From Paracoccaceae bacterium Fryx2 (GTDB lineage Bacteria > Pseudomonadota > Alphaproteobacteria > Rhodobacterales > Rhodobacteraceae), in assembly GCA_032334235.1 (NCBI GenBank), contig JAVSGI010000003.1:1054001-1118000 (forward strand): a stretch of 64,000 bases of DNA, read 5' to 3'. Under the pieces are notes generated by a model, which had not been told where the DNA came from, did not search any database, and saw only the letters and a list, made by a program, of their open reading frames with translations. The position numbers were made by a program, and so were the translations under genes. Below, piece after piece: positions 1 to 8,624 of the stretch (positions are counted from its first letter, which is position 1; each line of letters begins with the position of its first letter).

Positions 1-834
1 GTCCTTGGTTTCGGTGTTCAGCAGGTGCAGCGCCGCGCTTTCCAGGGAAGGCGGTACGACCAGGACAGTCGGGGTCACGCCCAGGATGCGCCCGCCGTCG
101 CTCTTGAAGTCCATCATCGCCGCCCGCGCGGCGGCGTAGTTCTCTTCGGTCAGGTCGGCCTTGGAGCCGTAGGCAAGCTGCCAGAGGCCGAAGCCCGCAT
201 TGACCCGCGCCCGGACGCCGTAGACGTATTCGTCGTTCATGAACACATGTTGGTCGTTGGTGCCGGTGATCGACTGGAACTCGTACTTCTCGCGTTCCTG
301 CCAGATGATCGGGCGCATGGCGCGCGACGTGTCCAGCAGGAACCAGGGCGCGCCCGATCCGGCCTGCATGTTGCTGACCGAAACCGGCGCGGCCCCGGCG
401 TCCAGTTCAACCGGGTGATCGGTGTCGAAGAAGTTCTGGCCGTCGAAACAGTTGGTGGTGAAGCCCGCCTTCAGCAGGCCGAAGACCAGCTCTTCGGGGT
501 GACGGCGGCTGTCCTGCCCCATTTCCGCGAACATCGGCTTGAAGAGCCCGAGCTTGTCGTCGGCAATGTCGGTGCGACCGACCGAAACCGTCGCCTCGAA
601 CTTGCGGTTCGCGATGGTGAAGCCGTGCGCCTTCAGCCCGTTGACGTAGCGCCCCCCGACCCATTCGCGCAGGCGGGGGAACATGCCCAACCAGCCATAG
701 GTCTCATCGCGGCTGGCACTCGGCACCGTCATGGCGATCTTGTCGGCATGGGCCGGGGCGGCGGCAAAGGCATCGGAATAGACGGTCTTGAAGCCCCGAA
801 AGGCAAGGTCCAGCGTTTGGCTGTCGATGATCAC
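1..834 (-). CDS. Mu-like prophage major head protein gpT (3' end outside window)
   Basis: Reading down from a GTG at 834, the frame stays open to base 1 (278 codons). The N-terminal part matches the Mu gpT family: a short leader, then residues around 25-60 with the TYGWLGMFP...REWVGGR block, followed by an IANRKFE/V-R-DI segment and a lysine-rich DDKLGLFKPMFAEMG stretch. gpT is the major capsid subunit of Mu-type phages. An AGGAAGG ribosome site lies 10 bases before the GTG. The start overlaps the stop (833-831) of the reading frame that comes from the transposase remnant. The overlapping plus-strand open frame (25-930) is an antisense shadow. The C-terminus lies beyond the window. Family assignment is by recognition of sequence pattern only. 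Confidence 0.8.
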   Translation of the reverse strand, partial: MIIDSQTLDLAFRGFKTVYSDAFAAAPAHADKIAMTVPSASRDETYGWLGMFPRLREWVGGRYVNGLKAHGFTIANRKFEATVSVGRTDIADDKLGLFKPMFAEMGQDSRRHPEELVFGLLKAGFTTNCFDGQNFFDTDHPVELDAGAAPVSVSNMQAGSGAPWFLLDTSRAMRPIIWQEREKYEFQSITGTNDQHVFMNDEYVYGVRARVNAGFGLWQLAYGSKADLTEENYAAARAAMMDFKSDGGRILGVTPTVLVVPPSLESAALHLLNTETKD

Positions 835-885
835 GGCGGTAGGCCCTTCCTGTCATGGCGGCTCAGCGTCCGTTGTACCCTGAAT

Positions 886-2173
886 TCATGGGCACCTCGA
901 AAAATTGCCGTGACGACGCTGCCTTTGTAGGATGAAGGGGGCGTTTGGCTACTGGAGGATAACGATGGCGCAGATGGGGTTCTTTGATCTTTCAGACCGT
1001 TACGCGAGCCTTGATGCCAAGCGGGACCCGTTGGTCGAGATCGACGCCATCGTGCCTTGGGAGGAGTTTCGTCCGACGCTGGAGCGGGTCTGGCGGAAGC
1101 CTGAGGCGGAGCGGAAGTCGCGGGCAGGGCGCAAGCCGATGGACGCGGTGGTGATGTTCAAGACGCTGGTGCTGGGCGCGCTCTACAACCTGTCCGATGA
1201 CAAGATGGAGTATCAGGTGCGCGACCGGCTGTCCTTCATGCGGTTTCTTGGTCTGGGGCTCGAGGACCGGGTGCCCGACGCCAAGACCGTCTGGCTGTAT
1301 CGCGAGGGTCTGGCGCAGGCGGGTGTGGTCGATGCGCTGTTCAAGCAATTCGACGGGTATCTGGCGCGGCAGGGTTATATCGCGCGCGGCGGGCAGATCC
1401 TGGACGCCTCCATCGTGCCGGTGCCGCGCAACCATAACAAGCGGGATGAGAACAAGGCGATCAAGAACGGCGAGGTGCCGGAGGGCTGGGCCGACAAGCC
1501 CGCCATGCGGTCGCAGAAAGATACCAATGCGCGCTGGACCAAGAAGCACGGGAAATCCCACTACGGCTACAAGAACCACGTGAATGTGGACCGTCAGCAT
1601 AAGCTGGTGCGCCGCTACCATGTCAGCGATGCAGCGCTGCATGACAGCCAGGCAGTGGATCACCTCCTGATGCAAGGCAACACCGGCTCGGACGTCTGGG
1701 CCGATCCGGCCTATCGGTCCGAGGAGATGGAGGCCAAGCTGCGCGCCCAGGGCCTGAGGAGCCGCATCCACCGCAAGGGAAAGCGCGGCAAACCGCTGAG
1801 CGAGCAGGGCAAGGCCAGCAACCGGACCAAGTCCGCCGTACGCGCCCGGGTCGAACATGTCTTCGGCGCACAGACCAACGACATGGGTGGGACGCTGGTG
1901 CGCACCATCGGCATCGTGCGTGCGAAGGCCAAGATCGGGATGAAGAACCTCGCTTACAACATGCGCCGCCTCGCCCAGCTCCGCCGCCTGAACCCATGTC
2001 CGGCGTAATCCGGGGCGCGGACTTCAGGCCGAAGAGGCCGCGGCCCGCCATAGCCGGGCGGAATGGCCCCCAACTACGCCGCCGAAAACTACAGCAAGCC
2101 GCTTCCCGCAGCCTTCAGGCCGCCAAACCAGCCCTGAACAGCGGAGAACAAGGAAAAATCGAGGTGCCCTCAT
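886..2173 (+). mobile_element. IS5-family insertion sequence (890-2169) with TCAT flanks
   Basis: Terminal inverted repeats GGGCACCTCGA at 890-900 and its complement at 2159-2169 bracket one transposase gene. A 4-bp direct repeat TCAT sits immediately outside on both sides (886-889 and 2170-2173), which fits a 4-bp target duplication of IS5-type elements. The element is 1280 bp. It is inserted in the transposase A remnant of the Mu-like prophage. Removing it with one TCAT restores an open reading frame across the junction, so insertion followed the deletion that fused A to the head region, or came at the same time. Confidence 0.8.
965..2008 (+). CDS. IS5-family transposase
   Basis: A 347-residue DDE transposase. 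The start at ATG 965 is chosen because GGAGG lies 8 bases upstream; the frame is also open to 932. Visible features are the N-terminal MGFFDLSDRY region, LGALYNLSDDKMEYQVRDRLSF in the middle, the first aspartate in ILDASIVPVPR, and the YGYKNHV and C-terminal RARVEHVFG motifs typical of the IS5 group. It appears full length and uninterrupted, so the element could still move. It catalyses cut-and-paste transposition of its own element. Confidence 0.9.
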   Translation: MAQMGFFDLSDRYASLDAKRDPLVEIDAIVPWEEFRPTLERVWRKPEAERKSRAGRKPMDAVVMFKTLVLGALYNLSDDKMEYQVRDRLSFMRFLGLGLEDRVPDAKTVWLYREGLAQAGVVDALFKQFDGYLARQGYIARGGQILDASIVPVPRNHNKRDENKAIKNGEVPEGWADKPAMRSQKDTNARWTKKHGKSHYGYKNHVNVDRQHKLVRRYHVSDAALHDSQAVDHLLMQGNTGSDVWADPAYRSEEMEAKLRAQGLRSRIHRKGKRGKPLSEQGKASNRTKSAVRARVEHVFGAQTNDMGGTLVRTIGIVRAKAKIGMKNLAYNMRRLAQLRRLNPCPA

Positions 2174-2205
2174 GATAGTCGCTGAATGCCTTGTGGTCCC
2201 GATCA

Positions 2206-3614
2206 TGCTGATAGGTGGTGTCGCGGGAGTGGTGGAAATTTGAAGGCGGCGTAATCTCCGGGTGAACTGAAACCCACCCAGTCGGCGGCGCCAACCGCCA
2301 GGGAGATCACGCCATGAACGACATTACCGACAGCTCGGCCTTTTCGCTACTGCCCGACACGACCGGGTATGACCCGATCGAGGAGCGCCTGCGGGCAAGC
2401 GTCCGCGCGACCATCGAGACCATGTTTGAAGAGGAACTGGCCGAGTTTCTCGGCCGCATGCGCTACGGTCGCGGCGACGAGAAGGCGAAGGGCTATCGCC
2501 ACGGGCACCGCGAGCGGCAGCTGACCGGCACCTTCGGCACCGAAACGGTGCGCGTGCCCCGCGCCCGGGTCGAGGACGAGGACGGCAAGGCTAAGGAATG
2601 GCGCTCGAAGGCGCTGCCGCGCTACCAGCGGCTGACGAAGAAGGCCGAGGCGCTGATCGCGGCGGTCTATCTTGCCGGGACCAACACCCGGCGCGTCAAG
2701 CGGGCGCTGTTCGGGCTGTTCGAGGGCGCCGTCAGCAAGGATGTGGTCAGCCGGGCCTGGCGCAAGGTGAAGGTGGATTGGGATGCCTGGTCGGCCCGCA
2801 GCCTGGCCGACGAGGACATCGTCCGGCTGATCCTCGACGGCACCGTGATCCGGACCCGGCTGGACCGCAAGGCCACCAACATCTCGGTGCTGGCGGCGAT
2901 CGGCATCCGCCGCGACGGGCAGAAGGTATTGTTATCCATCAAGAACATGGGCGGAGAGAGCACATCTGCCTGGCGCCAGTTCCTCGACGACCTTGATGCC
3001 CGCGGTCTGAAGCGGCCCGAATTCGTCATCGTCGATGGCGCTCCCGGGCTTGAAGCCGCTCTGGTCGCGCTCTGGGGCGAGGCTCTGCCGATCCGGCGCT
3101 GCACGGTCCACAAGCACCGAAACCTGCTGGCGCACGCGCCCAGGCACCTGCACGACGAGCTGACCGAGGACTACCGCGACATGATCTGCGCCGACACCGC
3201 CGCCGGGATCGAGACCCGCCGCAAGGCATTCCTGCGCAAGTGGCAGCTCAAGTGCAAGGCCGTTGCCGACAGCCTTGAAGAAGCAGGGGACCGGCTCTTC
3301 AGCTTCACCCGCCTCGATCCCTCGCAATGGAAGTCGGCCCGGACCACCAACGCCATCGAACGGCTGAACGAGGAGTTCCGCCGCCGGATCAAGACCCAGA
3401 CCGTGCTGCCCTGCGCCGAGACCGTGCCGATGCTGCTCTGGGCGCTGCTGGCATCCGGTCAGATCCAGATGCGCAAGGTCGACGGCTGGGAGACGCTTTC
3501 CCAGCCCCTCGACCCGATACCTCTTGACGCAGCCGCCTGAGAAACCGAACCTTCACATGCCCGGACCACACCGCCAGGGAATTTCCACAGCATTCGCGAC
3601 ACGACCTGCTGATA
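2206..3614 (+). mobile_element. IS256-family insertion sequence, copy 1 (2214-3606)
   Basis: The element runs from GGTGGTGTCGCG at 2214 to CGCGACACGACC ending at 3606 (1393 bp). The two ends are imperfect inverted repeats (GGT-C/G-GTGTCGCG, then conserved TGTGGAAATT or TGGTGGAAATT). An 8-bp target duplication TGCTGATA flanks it at 2206-2213 and 3607-3614. It interrupts the Mu-like transposase A remnant. A near-identical copy lies in opposite orientation at 41160-42552. Confidence 0.9.
2314..3540 (+). CDS. IS256-family transposase, copy 1
   Basis: A 408-residue mutator-type transposase. The start ATG follows a GGGAG site. The N-terminus has MFEEELAEFLGRMRYGRGDEKAKGYRHG, the middle has FVIVDGAPGLEAAL and TVHKHRNLL, and the C-terminal part has TTNAIERLNEEFRRR, which are the conserved IS256 DDE landmarks. 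It is full length and appears functional. It differs from copy 2 at only a handful of residues (for example near residue 150 and at the extreme C-terminus), which points to recent transposition. Confidence 0.93.
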   Translation: MNDITDSSAFSLLPDTTGYDPIEERLRASVRATIETMFEEELAEFLGRMRYGRGDEKAKGYRHGHRERQLTGTFGTETVRVPRARVEDEDGKAKEWRSKALPRYQRLTKKAEALIAAVYLAGTNTRRVKRALFGLFEGAVSKDVVSRAWRKVKVDWDAWSARSLADEDIVRLILDGTVIRTRLDRKATNISVLAAIGIRRDGQKVLLSIKNMGGESTSAWRQFLDDLDARGLKRPEFVIVDGAPGLEAALVALWGEALPIRRCTVHKHRNLLAHAPRHLHDELTEDYRDMICADTAAGIETRRKAFLRKWQLKCKAVADSLEEAGDRLFSFTRLDPSQWKSARTTNAIERLNEEFRRRIKTQTVLPCAETVPMLLWALLASGQIQMRKVDGWETLSQPLDPIPLDAAA

Positions 3615-4366
3615 CACCGCGCGCATTTCTGCAAAACGTTGAACCCAATGGCTGTTCAGCCGGAAACACTCTGTCAGCGAAGCTTTCGGGATGACGGACC
3701 CGGCAGCAAGTGTCAGTTGCCGAAGTTCCGACGCACACAAGCGGATGACTTCCCGGTCGGACGTGCCCTTCATCATCGGGCCGCGCGCCGTCCGGTCAAT
3801 CCGTTCTTCGATCCGTGCCTGCACGTCATCGGCCAGGCCGCAGCCTTCGTCCCAGGCGCGGGTGATCAGGACACGGGTCTTGCCCTTGTCCGCCCGTGTC
3901 ACCGGAGTCAGCGCCGCCGTACCGCCGGTTTCCGCGGCGCGCACCCAGTCGCGGAGTGTGTTCTCGGCAAACCGTGACCAGCCATCGCCAATTTGGTGCT
4001 GTTCCGCCGCCGCCACCCGAAAGGCTGCCGCCCGTTCGGCCGAACCCTTCGGATGGGTCAGAATCGGCGCGATGATCCGCTGCCTGTCCGCCGCAATCCG
4101 GAAGTGATGATCGGCCGGGCGGGTGTTCAGGCGCGGTTTAACGAGAGTTGAAGGGGCGGTTTCGGAGAGGGACAGAAGCGCGATAAGCTCGGGGCTTGCG
4201 CACTCCGGAAGCAAGTGAAGGACAGTACCGCCCGCTCCGCCAGGCTGCCCGGCAATTTCGATCAATGGCAGCCGATGACCGCGCCACGACCCTTTGCTGA
4301 ATGCCCGCCTGGCAACGCGCTCGCCGATGCCTGCTCGGACCGCAAACTCGCTGGCCGCGATAGAAA

Positions 4367-4555
4367 TCACTTCGGCTGCTCCTTCAGACCGAGCGCAGCC
4401 GCGATTTTCTCCGCTACCCCATAGTGACCCTTGTTGTGGCCGTAGATCACGGCTTCGACGTTTCGGACCTTGAACCCGTTTTCTTCAGCCCATTGGGGGA
4501 TAGTCTTCCCCTCGTTCCATAGGCGGGCTTTGATGGGAGAACGCTTCTTTGACAT
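4367..4555 (-). CDS. Ner-like / phage early DNA-binding protein
   Basis: A protein of 62 residues, beginning MSKKRSPIKARLW. It shows a helix-turn-helix pattern (IPQWAEENGFKVRNVEAVIYG) and ends four bases inside the transposase A start. Its position, between the divergent repressor gene and A, is that of ner in Mu-like phages, where Ner represses early transcription. The alternative upstream start at 4591 lies across the operator region and is less likely. Function is inferred from position and the helix-turn-helix pattern. Confidence 0.65.
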   Translation of the reverse strand: MSKKRSPIKARLWNEGKTIPQWAEENGFKVRNVEAVIYGHNKGHYGVAEKIAAALGLKEQPK

Positions 4556-4608
4556 CGGTGCGGCCTGTGTCACGCTACACAAACTGCACAATTACACAGA
4601 ATACACAA
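4556..4608. promoter_or_regulatory. Divergent early control region of the Mu-like prophage
   Basis: Only 53 bases separate the ner start (4555, minus) from the native repressor start (4609, plus). The interval is AT-richer than its surroundings and carries repeated ACACA/TGTGT words (TGTGTCACGCTACACA, ACACAGAATACACA), as expected for repressor and Ner operators overlapping divergent promoters. Binding sites are inferred and not demonstrated. Confidence 0.5.
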
Positions 4609-4822
4609 ATGGCAACGCGCAGAACAACAAAGAACGGAATTGTTCTGTTCAGCGACAACCATCTTGGCCGGTGCCGGCAACCACCTTGGCCGGTGGGGCT
4701 GAACGGAAGACGGGCATGCCCGTCTGGAGGGCAGCCCCACCGGCTTGATTGATTTCGGGGAAGGTGCTGGTCGCTGCGGGTTGGTAAGCCGGGTTCCTCT
4801 GCCGTCAAACGGAGGATCCGGG

Positions 4823-6332
4823 TTGGCCTACAAACCCATCAACGACCAGCAATTGAGATTATACATGTCCGACCTCCGATATCACAGTCAGCGCACGTCG
4901 GCCGCCCGCGCCGGGTTCAGTGAGCGCACGGCCCGACGGTTCGATGCCAATCCGACGCTGCCCTCGAACCGCAAGATCGTTCACGGGCGCACGGTGGCCG
5001 ATCCCCTCGAAGGCTTTTGGGAGGGCGACATCCTTCCTTTGCTGGAGAGGGACAGCACTTTGCAGGCCGTCACCCTGCTGCGCCACCTTCAGGGCCTGCA
5101 CCCGCTGGCCTTCCCCGATGACCGGCATCCGGCGCACCCTGGAACGGCGGGTGCGGCAGTGGCGGGCGCTGAACGGACCCGAGCGCGACATCATCTTCCG
5201 CCAGACGCCGGAGCCGGGCCGCATGGCCCAGTCTGACTTCACTCATGCCGAGGAGCTGGAGGTGACGATCGCGGGCCAGCTATTCCCGCATCTGCTTTAC
5301 CACTTCGTCATGGTCTACAGCCGGTGGGAGCATGTCGGGGTGGTCCTGGGCGGGGAGAGCTTCACGGCCCTGGCCGAGAACCTGCAGCAGGCGCTCTGGT
5401 CGCTCGGCGGGGCACCACAGGAGCATCGCACCGACAGCCTCTCGGCCGCTTTCCGCAACCTGACGGCTGACCAGCGCCAGGATATCACCACGCGCTACAA
5501 TGCCTTCGTCGGCCATTACGGCATGGAGGCCAGTCGCAACAACCGCGGCGAGGCTCATGAGAACGGCGCGGTGGAATCCCAGAACCGGCACCTCAAGAAA
5601 GCCATCGAACAGGCGCTGATCCTGCGCGGCAGCCGCGACTTCGCCAGCATTGAGGACTACCGCCGCTTCATCGACATTCTGGTGGCACGGCGCAACCGGC
5701 AGCGGGCGGCGGCCACGCAGGTGGAACGGGCGCATCTGAAGCCCCTGCCGCCCCGGCGCACCACCGACTTTACAGAGACCGTGGTTCCGGTCACCCGCAC
5801 CAGCGGCTTTCTGGTCAAGAGCATCTTCTACAGCGCCCCGTCGCAGCTGATCGGGCAGCGCTTGCGGGTCCACCTTTACGACGATCGCCTTGAGGCCTTT
5901 CTCGGCAGCACCCTGGTCGTCAGCCATACAAGGGCGCGAGGTCGCGGCGATGGCCATCGCGTGCATGTCATCAACTACCATCACGTCATCCATGCGCTGC
6001 GGCGCAAACCGCAAGCCCTGTGGAGTTCGATCTACCGCGACAGCCTGTTCCCGCGAACCGAATACGCTGCAGCCTGGCAGGTGCTGCAGCGTGATCTGCC
6101 CCGCCGCGACGCCTGCCGCCGCATGGTCGACCTGCTGTTCATCGCCCACGACCGGGCCTGCGAGGCGGAACTGGCACATCTGCTGGCAGCAGAATTGGAC
6201 GCGGGCCGGGTGCCCGATCCCGGACCTCTGGCATCCTGCCTGAACCCGCGGCAAACGGCGCTGCCGAGAGATGTTGCCGTCGCCCATCCCTCGCTCGACA
6301 GCTTCGATGCCCTTCTGGGAGCCTGCGCATGA
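4823..6332 (+). pseudogene. istA: IstA transposase of IS21 element A, with one frameshift
   Basis: The reading frame opens at TTG 4823, which has GGAGG 7 bases upstream, and starts AYKPINDQQLRLYMS with an N-terminal helix-turn-helix (TSAARAGFSERTARRFD). At about 5121-5126 the sequence reads ACCGGCATCC where the expected codons need one G fewer; the frame then changes and continues with IRRTLERRVRQWRAL to a stop at 6332. The downstream part contains the DDE region (FVMVYSRWEHV, HRTDSLSAA, NRGEAHENGAVESQNRHLKKAI). A single inserted base would inactivate IstA, or it is a sequencing error; the rest is intact. Confidence 0.8.
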
Positions 6333-7144
6333 CCTCCCGCGAGATCGACATCCACACGCTGCCCGGCATGCTGACCGCGCTGCGCCTGCCCAGCTTCCAC
6401 AAGCTTTGGGCCGACATCGCCACCCGTGCCGACACCGAAGGCTGGCCCGCTGCCCGCTTTCTGGCTGTCCTCGCGGAATACGAACTGGCCGAGCGCGACA
6501 TGCGCCGCATTCAGCGCCACATGAACGAGGCACAGCTACCGGCTGGCAAGACGCTGGCGACCTTCGACTTCAAGGCGCTGCCAACCCTGCCGCGCGCCCG
6601 GATCGAGGCCTTGGCGGCCGGCGACTGGCTGGAGGGTGGCGGCAATCTGATCGCCATCGGCAATTCCGGCACGGGCAAAACGCACATTCTCTGCGCGATA
6701 GGCCATGCCCTGATCGAGCGGGGACACCGCGTGTTCTATACCCGCACCAGCGATCTGGTGCAGCGACTTCAGGCCGCCCGCCGCGATCTGGTGCTCGAAG
6801 CCGCGCTCGCCAAGCTCGACAAGTTCGACCTGATCATCCTCGACGACATCACCTACGCCCACAAGGATCAGGCCGAGACAGGCGTGCTCTTCGAGCTGAT
6901 CGCCCGGCGCTACGAATGCCGCAGCATCGCCATCGCCGCCAACCAGCCCTTCAGCGGCTGGGACCAGATCTTCCCGGACAAGGCGATGACCGTCGCCGCC
7001 ATCGACCGGCTGGTTCATCACGCAGCGATCCTGGAGATGAATGCCGAAAGCTTCCGCCAGCGCGCGGCCGCCTCCAACAAAGAGGCGCTGAGCAGACCGC
7101 CAACGACAACCATCGCCGACAACAAGGACAAAGGAGAAGGCTGA
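6329..7144 (+). CDS. istB: IstB helper ATPase of IS21 element A
   Basis: A 271-residue AAA-type ATPase related to DnaC. It starts within the istA stop (ATGA overlap). The Walker A motif GNSGTGKTH is near residue 110 and Walker B (LIILDDI) near residue 170. IstB works with IstA in target selection and strand transfer. The C-terminus is rich in polar residues. The gene is intact even though the istA partner carries a frameshift. Confidence 0.92.
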   Translation: MTSREIDIHTLPGMLTALRLPSFHKLWADIATRADTEGWPAARFLAVLAEYELAERDMRRIQRHMNEAQLPAGKTLATFDFKALPTLPRARIEALAAGDWLEGGGNLIAIGNSGTGKTHILCAIGHALIERGHRVFYTRTSDLVQRLQAARRDLVLEAALAKLDKFDLIILDDITYAHKDQAETGVLFELIARRYECRSIAIAANQPFSGWDQIFPDKAMTVAAIDRLVHHAAILEMNAESFRQRAAASNKEALSRPPTTTIADNKDKGEG

Positions 7145-7796
7145 GCGAAAAACAATTCCAGATACGCCAACCCAGCGGCCTAAAACCGGCCAACGTGGTT
7201 GACGGTCACGGACATGCTGGTTGACGCGCTACATTGTTCGAAGAATTCGCTTTCTTCGTGGTGAGAACACGCAGGAAGAGTTCAGTCGCAAGGTGGGAAT
7301 TTCCCGCTCGGCACTGGCCAACTATGAGTCGGGCAGGTCTCTTCCGAACGAGTACGTGCTTGCGCAGATTGCTGCCCGTTGCGAGATATCCGAGTCGTTC
7401 TTTGACGATGCAGACTTGACGCCAGGATTGAATGGCGCCGCGCTGCTAGGGAAGATTGTCGAAGGTACGCCGGACTGGACGGATGACGAGTTGGCGATGG
7501 TTCGGCTTTTACGCCTAGTTCCAGCTCCGGTTGCTGCGAAGATCGCGGCCGACTTGGTGGAAGCCGCAACAACGACCGAACTTTCAGGCATGATCGCATC
7601 GTTCGGAAGCCTGACCAGGGACGTTGCTACAGTAATGGCGGTGCAGGCACGAGGCGGCCTTTTTCGAAAGGGATCGGTGGACCTGACCGGCGATGCGCTC
7701 GCACAGATGGCCCGTAAGCGGGACGAGGCCGCCGATGCCATCAACCGGCACTACTTAAATGCGCCATCCTCGCAGGACGATCAGGGTCCGCTATAG

Positions 7797-7968
7797 GGTC
7801 CGCAATCGGCCGCACACCTAACAAAATCAATAGCTTACGGCTTGCGCACCGGGCAAGTAATTGCACCGGAATGCTGCCTACTTAACCACCTGAAAATCCA
7901 CATGAAAACGGCACCCTTGCGGTTCCCCAATCATTGCAGCAGATTACGGAATAATTTCGCGCGTTCCA
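7797..7968. other. Probable left end of the Mu-like prophage (attL side), exact end not resolved
   Basis: In Mu-like phages the repressor is transcribed towards attL, so the prophage end should lie between the c stop (7796) and the host repeat that starts at 7969. On the minus strand two adjacent 12-base repeats (TTTTCATGTGGA and TTTTCAGGTGGT, 7887-7908) resemble the repeated transposase-binding sites found in Mu ends. No 5-bp target duplication can be checked because the right end is outside the window. Confidence 0.4.
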
Positions 7969-8180
7969 TTGCCCAAATATCCCACGGGGGCCCGGGGGTG
8001 TGAAACCCCCGGTCCGCCCCCGGCCACACAGGACCGCCATGCCCGGCACCCGCACCGAACCCCCTTCCCCATTCACCTTTGCCCAAATATCCCACGGGGG
8101 CCCGGGGGTGTGAAACCCCCGGTCCGCCCTCGGCCACAAGGACCGCCATGCCCAGCATCCGCACCGAGCCCCTCACCGCC
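7969..8180. repeat. Imperfect tandem duplication (about 110-bp period) containing a palindrome
   Basis: TTGCCCAAATATCCCACGGGGG begins at 7969 and again at 8079. Similarity continues for about 95 bases, through a CCGGGGGT / ACCCCCGG hairpin and the start codon region of the next gene; copy 1 has two extra bases (CACACAGG against CACAAGG) and a few substitutions. Copy 1 therefore carries an abortive ATG context (MPGTRTEP) beside the genuine start in copy 2 (MPSIRTEP). The palindromic unit resembles intergenic repeats common in Rhodobacteraceae genomes. Confidence 0.8.
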
Positions 8181-8624
8181 GAAGCCTTCGCCCCGTTCGG
8201 CGACGTGCTCGATGCGACCGGCGATCCCGACCGGATGATCAACCACGGCCTCTGCGCCCGTTACCACGACCGTGCCCGGCTCGACTTCGGCCCCGATGGC
8301 CGCCCCGGCCTGTCGGTATTCCGCGCCGAACCCCGCTCCCTGCCCTACCTGCTCGATCTGGTCGAGCGTCACCCCGACGGCTCGCAGGCCTTCCTGCCGA
8401 TGACCGCGCATCCGTTCCTCGTCCTCGTTACCGAAGCCCCCTCCACCACGCCCCGCGCGTTCCTGACCAACGGCGCGCAGGGCATCAACCTGCACCGCGG
8501 CACCTGGCACGGCGTGCTGACGCCGCTGCACGCCCCCGGCATGTTCGCCGTGCTCGACCGCATCGGCACCACCCCGAACATCGAGGAACACCTCTACCCA
8601 GACCCGTGGCTCGTCACCCTCTGA
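8148..8624 (+). CDS. allA: Ureidoglycolate lyase
   Basis: A 158-residue protein of the ureidoglycolate lyase family (PF04115 type). Recognisable blocks are the N-terminal FAPFGDVLDA, the FRAEPRSLPYLLDLVERHP segment and GINLHRGTWHGVLTPL near residue 115. The enzyme splits (S)-ureidoglycolate into glyoxylate and urea, the last step of allantoin use. The start at ATG 8148 lies after AAGGACCGCC in the second copy of a duplicated leader. It converges on the bhc operon, whose pathway consumes glyoxylate, so a functional link is plausible. Confidence 0.85.
   Translation: MPSIRTEPLTAEAFAPFGDVLDATGDPDRMINHGLCARYHDRARLDFGPDGRPGLSVFRAEPRSLPYLLDLVERHPDGSQAFLPMTAHPFLVLVTEAPSTTPRAFLTNGAQGINLHRGTWHGVLTPLHAPGMFAVLDRIGTTPNIEEHLYPDPWLVTL

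Larger units (their letters stand above)
831..4370 (-). pseudogene. Mu-like transposase A remnant, split by two insertion sequences and lacking its catalytic core
   Basis: The GTG at 4370 overlaps the stop of ner (GTGA). Residues 1-60 resemble the Mu-type winged helix DNA-binding domain (VARRAFSKGSW...LPLIEIAGQPGG), followed by about 190 more residues. At codon 252 the gene is cut by the IS256-type element (2214-3606); after virtual excision it continues through 2205-2174, is cut again by the IS5-type element (890-2169), and runs in frame for about 15 more codons to a stop at 833-831 that overlaps the gpT start. MuA proteins are normally above 600 residues with a DDE core; here only about 285 codons remain and no DDE core is visible. 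The roughly 10 kb that normally separates A from the head genes is missing. The remnant is most likely inactive. Confidence 0.75.
4640..7239 (+). mobile_element. IS21-family insertion sequence A (4646-7233)
   Basis: The ends TGTTCAGCGACAACCA (4646) and, on the other strand, TGTAGCGCGTCAACCA (7233) are matching inverted termini, and CAACCAC-TTGGCCGGT is repeated just inside each end, as is usual for the multiple terminal repeats of IS21 elements. A 6-bp duplication TTGTTC flanks it (4640-4645 and 7234-7239). Length is 2588 bp. It carries istA and istB and is inserted in the prophage repressor gene. Confidence 0.85.
4609..7796 (+). pseudogene. Mu-like prophage repressor c, split by an IS21 element after codon 12
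   Basis: The native start is ATG 4609 (MATRRTTKNGIV). The IS21-type element 4646-7233 with a TTGTTC duplication interrupts codons 11-13, and the frame resumes after it with RRIRFLRGENTQEEFSRKVGISRSALANYESGRSLP, a classical XRE-type helix-turn-helix. The rest (7234-7796) is open to a stop at 7796 and contains a C-terminal helical part. A TTG at 7221 inside the IS end gives a replacement N-terminus in frame (M-TRYIVRRIRF), so a nearly full-length protein of 191 residues could still be made. In Mu-like phages this protein keeps the lytic genes off. Confidence 0.75.

Noticed and set aside
25-930. Long plus-strand open frame across the prophage head gene
   Set aside because: It is antisense to a recognisable gpT, has no conserved motifs, and is explained by high third-position GC.
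8040-8078. First ATG in the duplicated leader as a separate gene
   Set aside because: It encodes only a few codons similar to the true N-terminus and then loses similarity; it is treated as part of the repeat.
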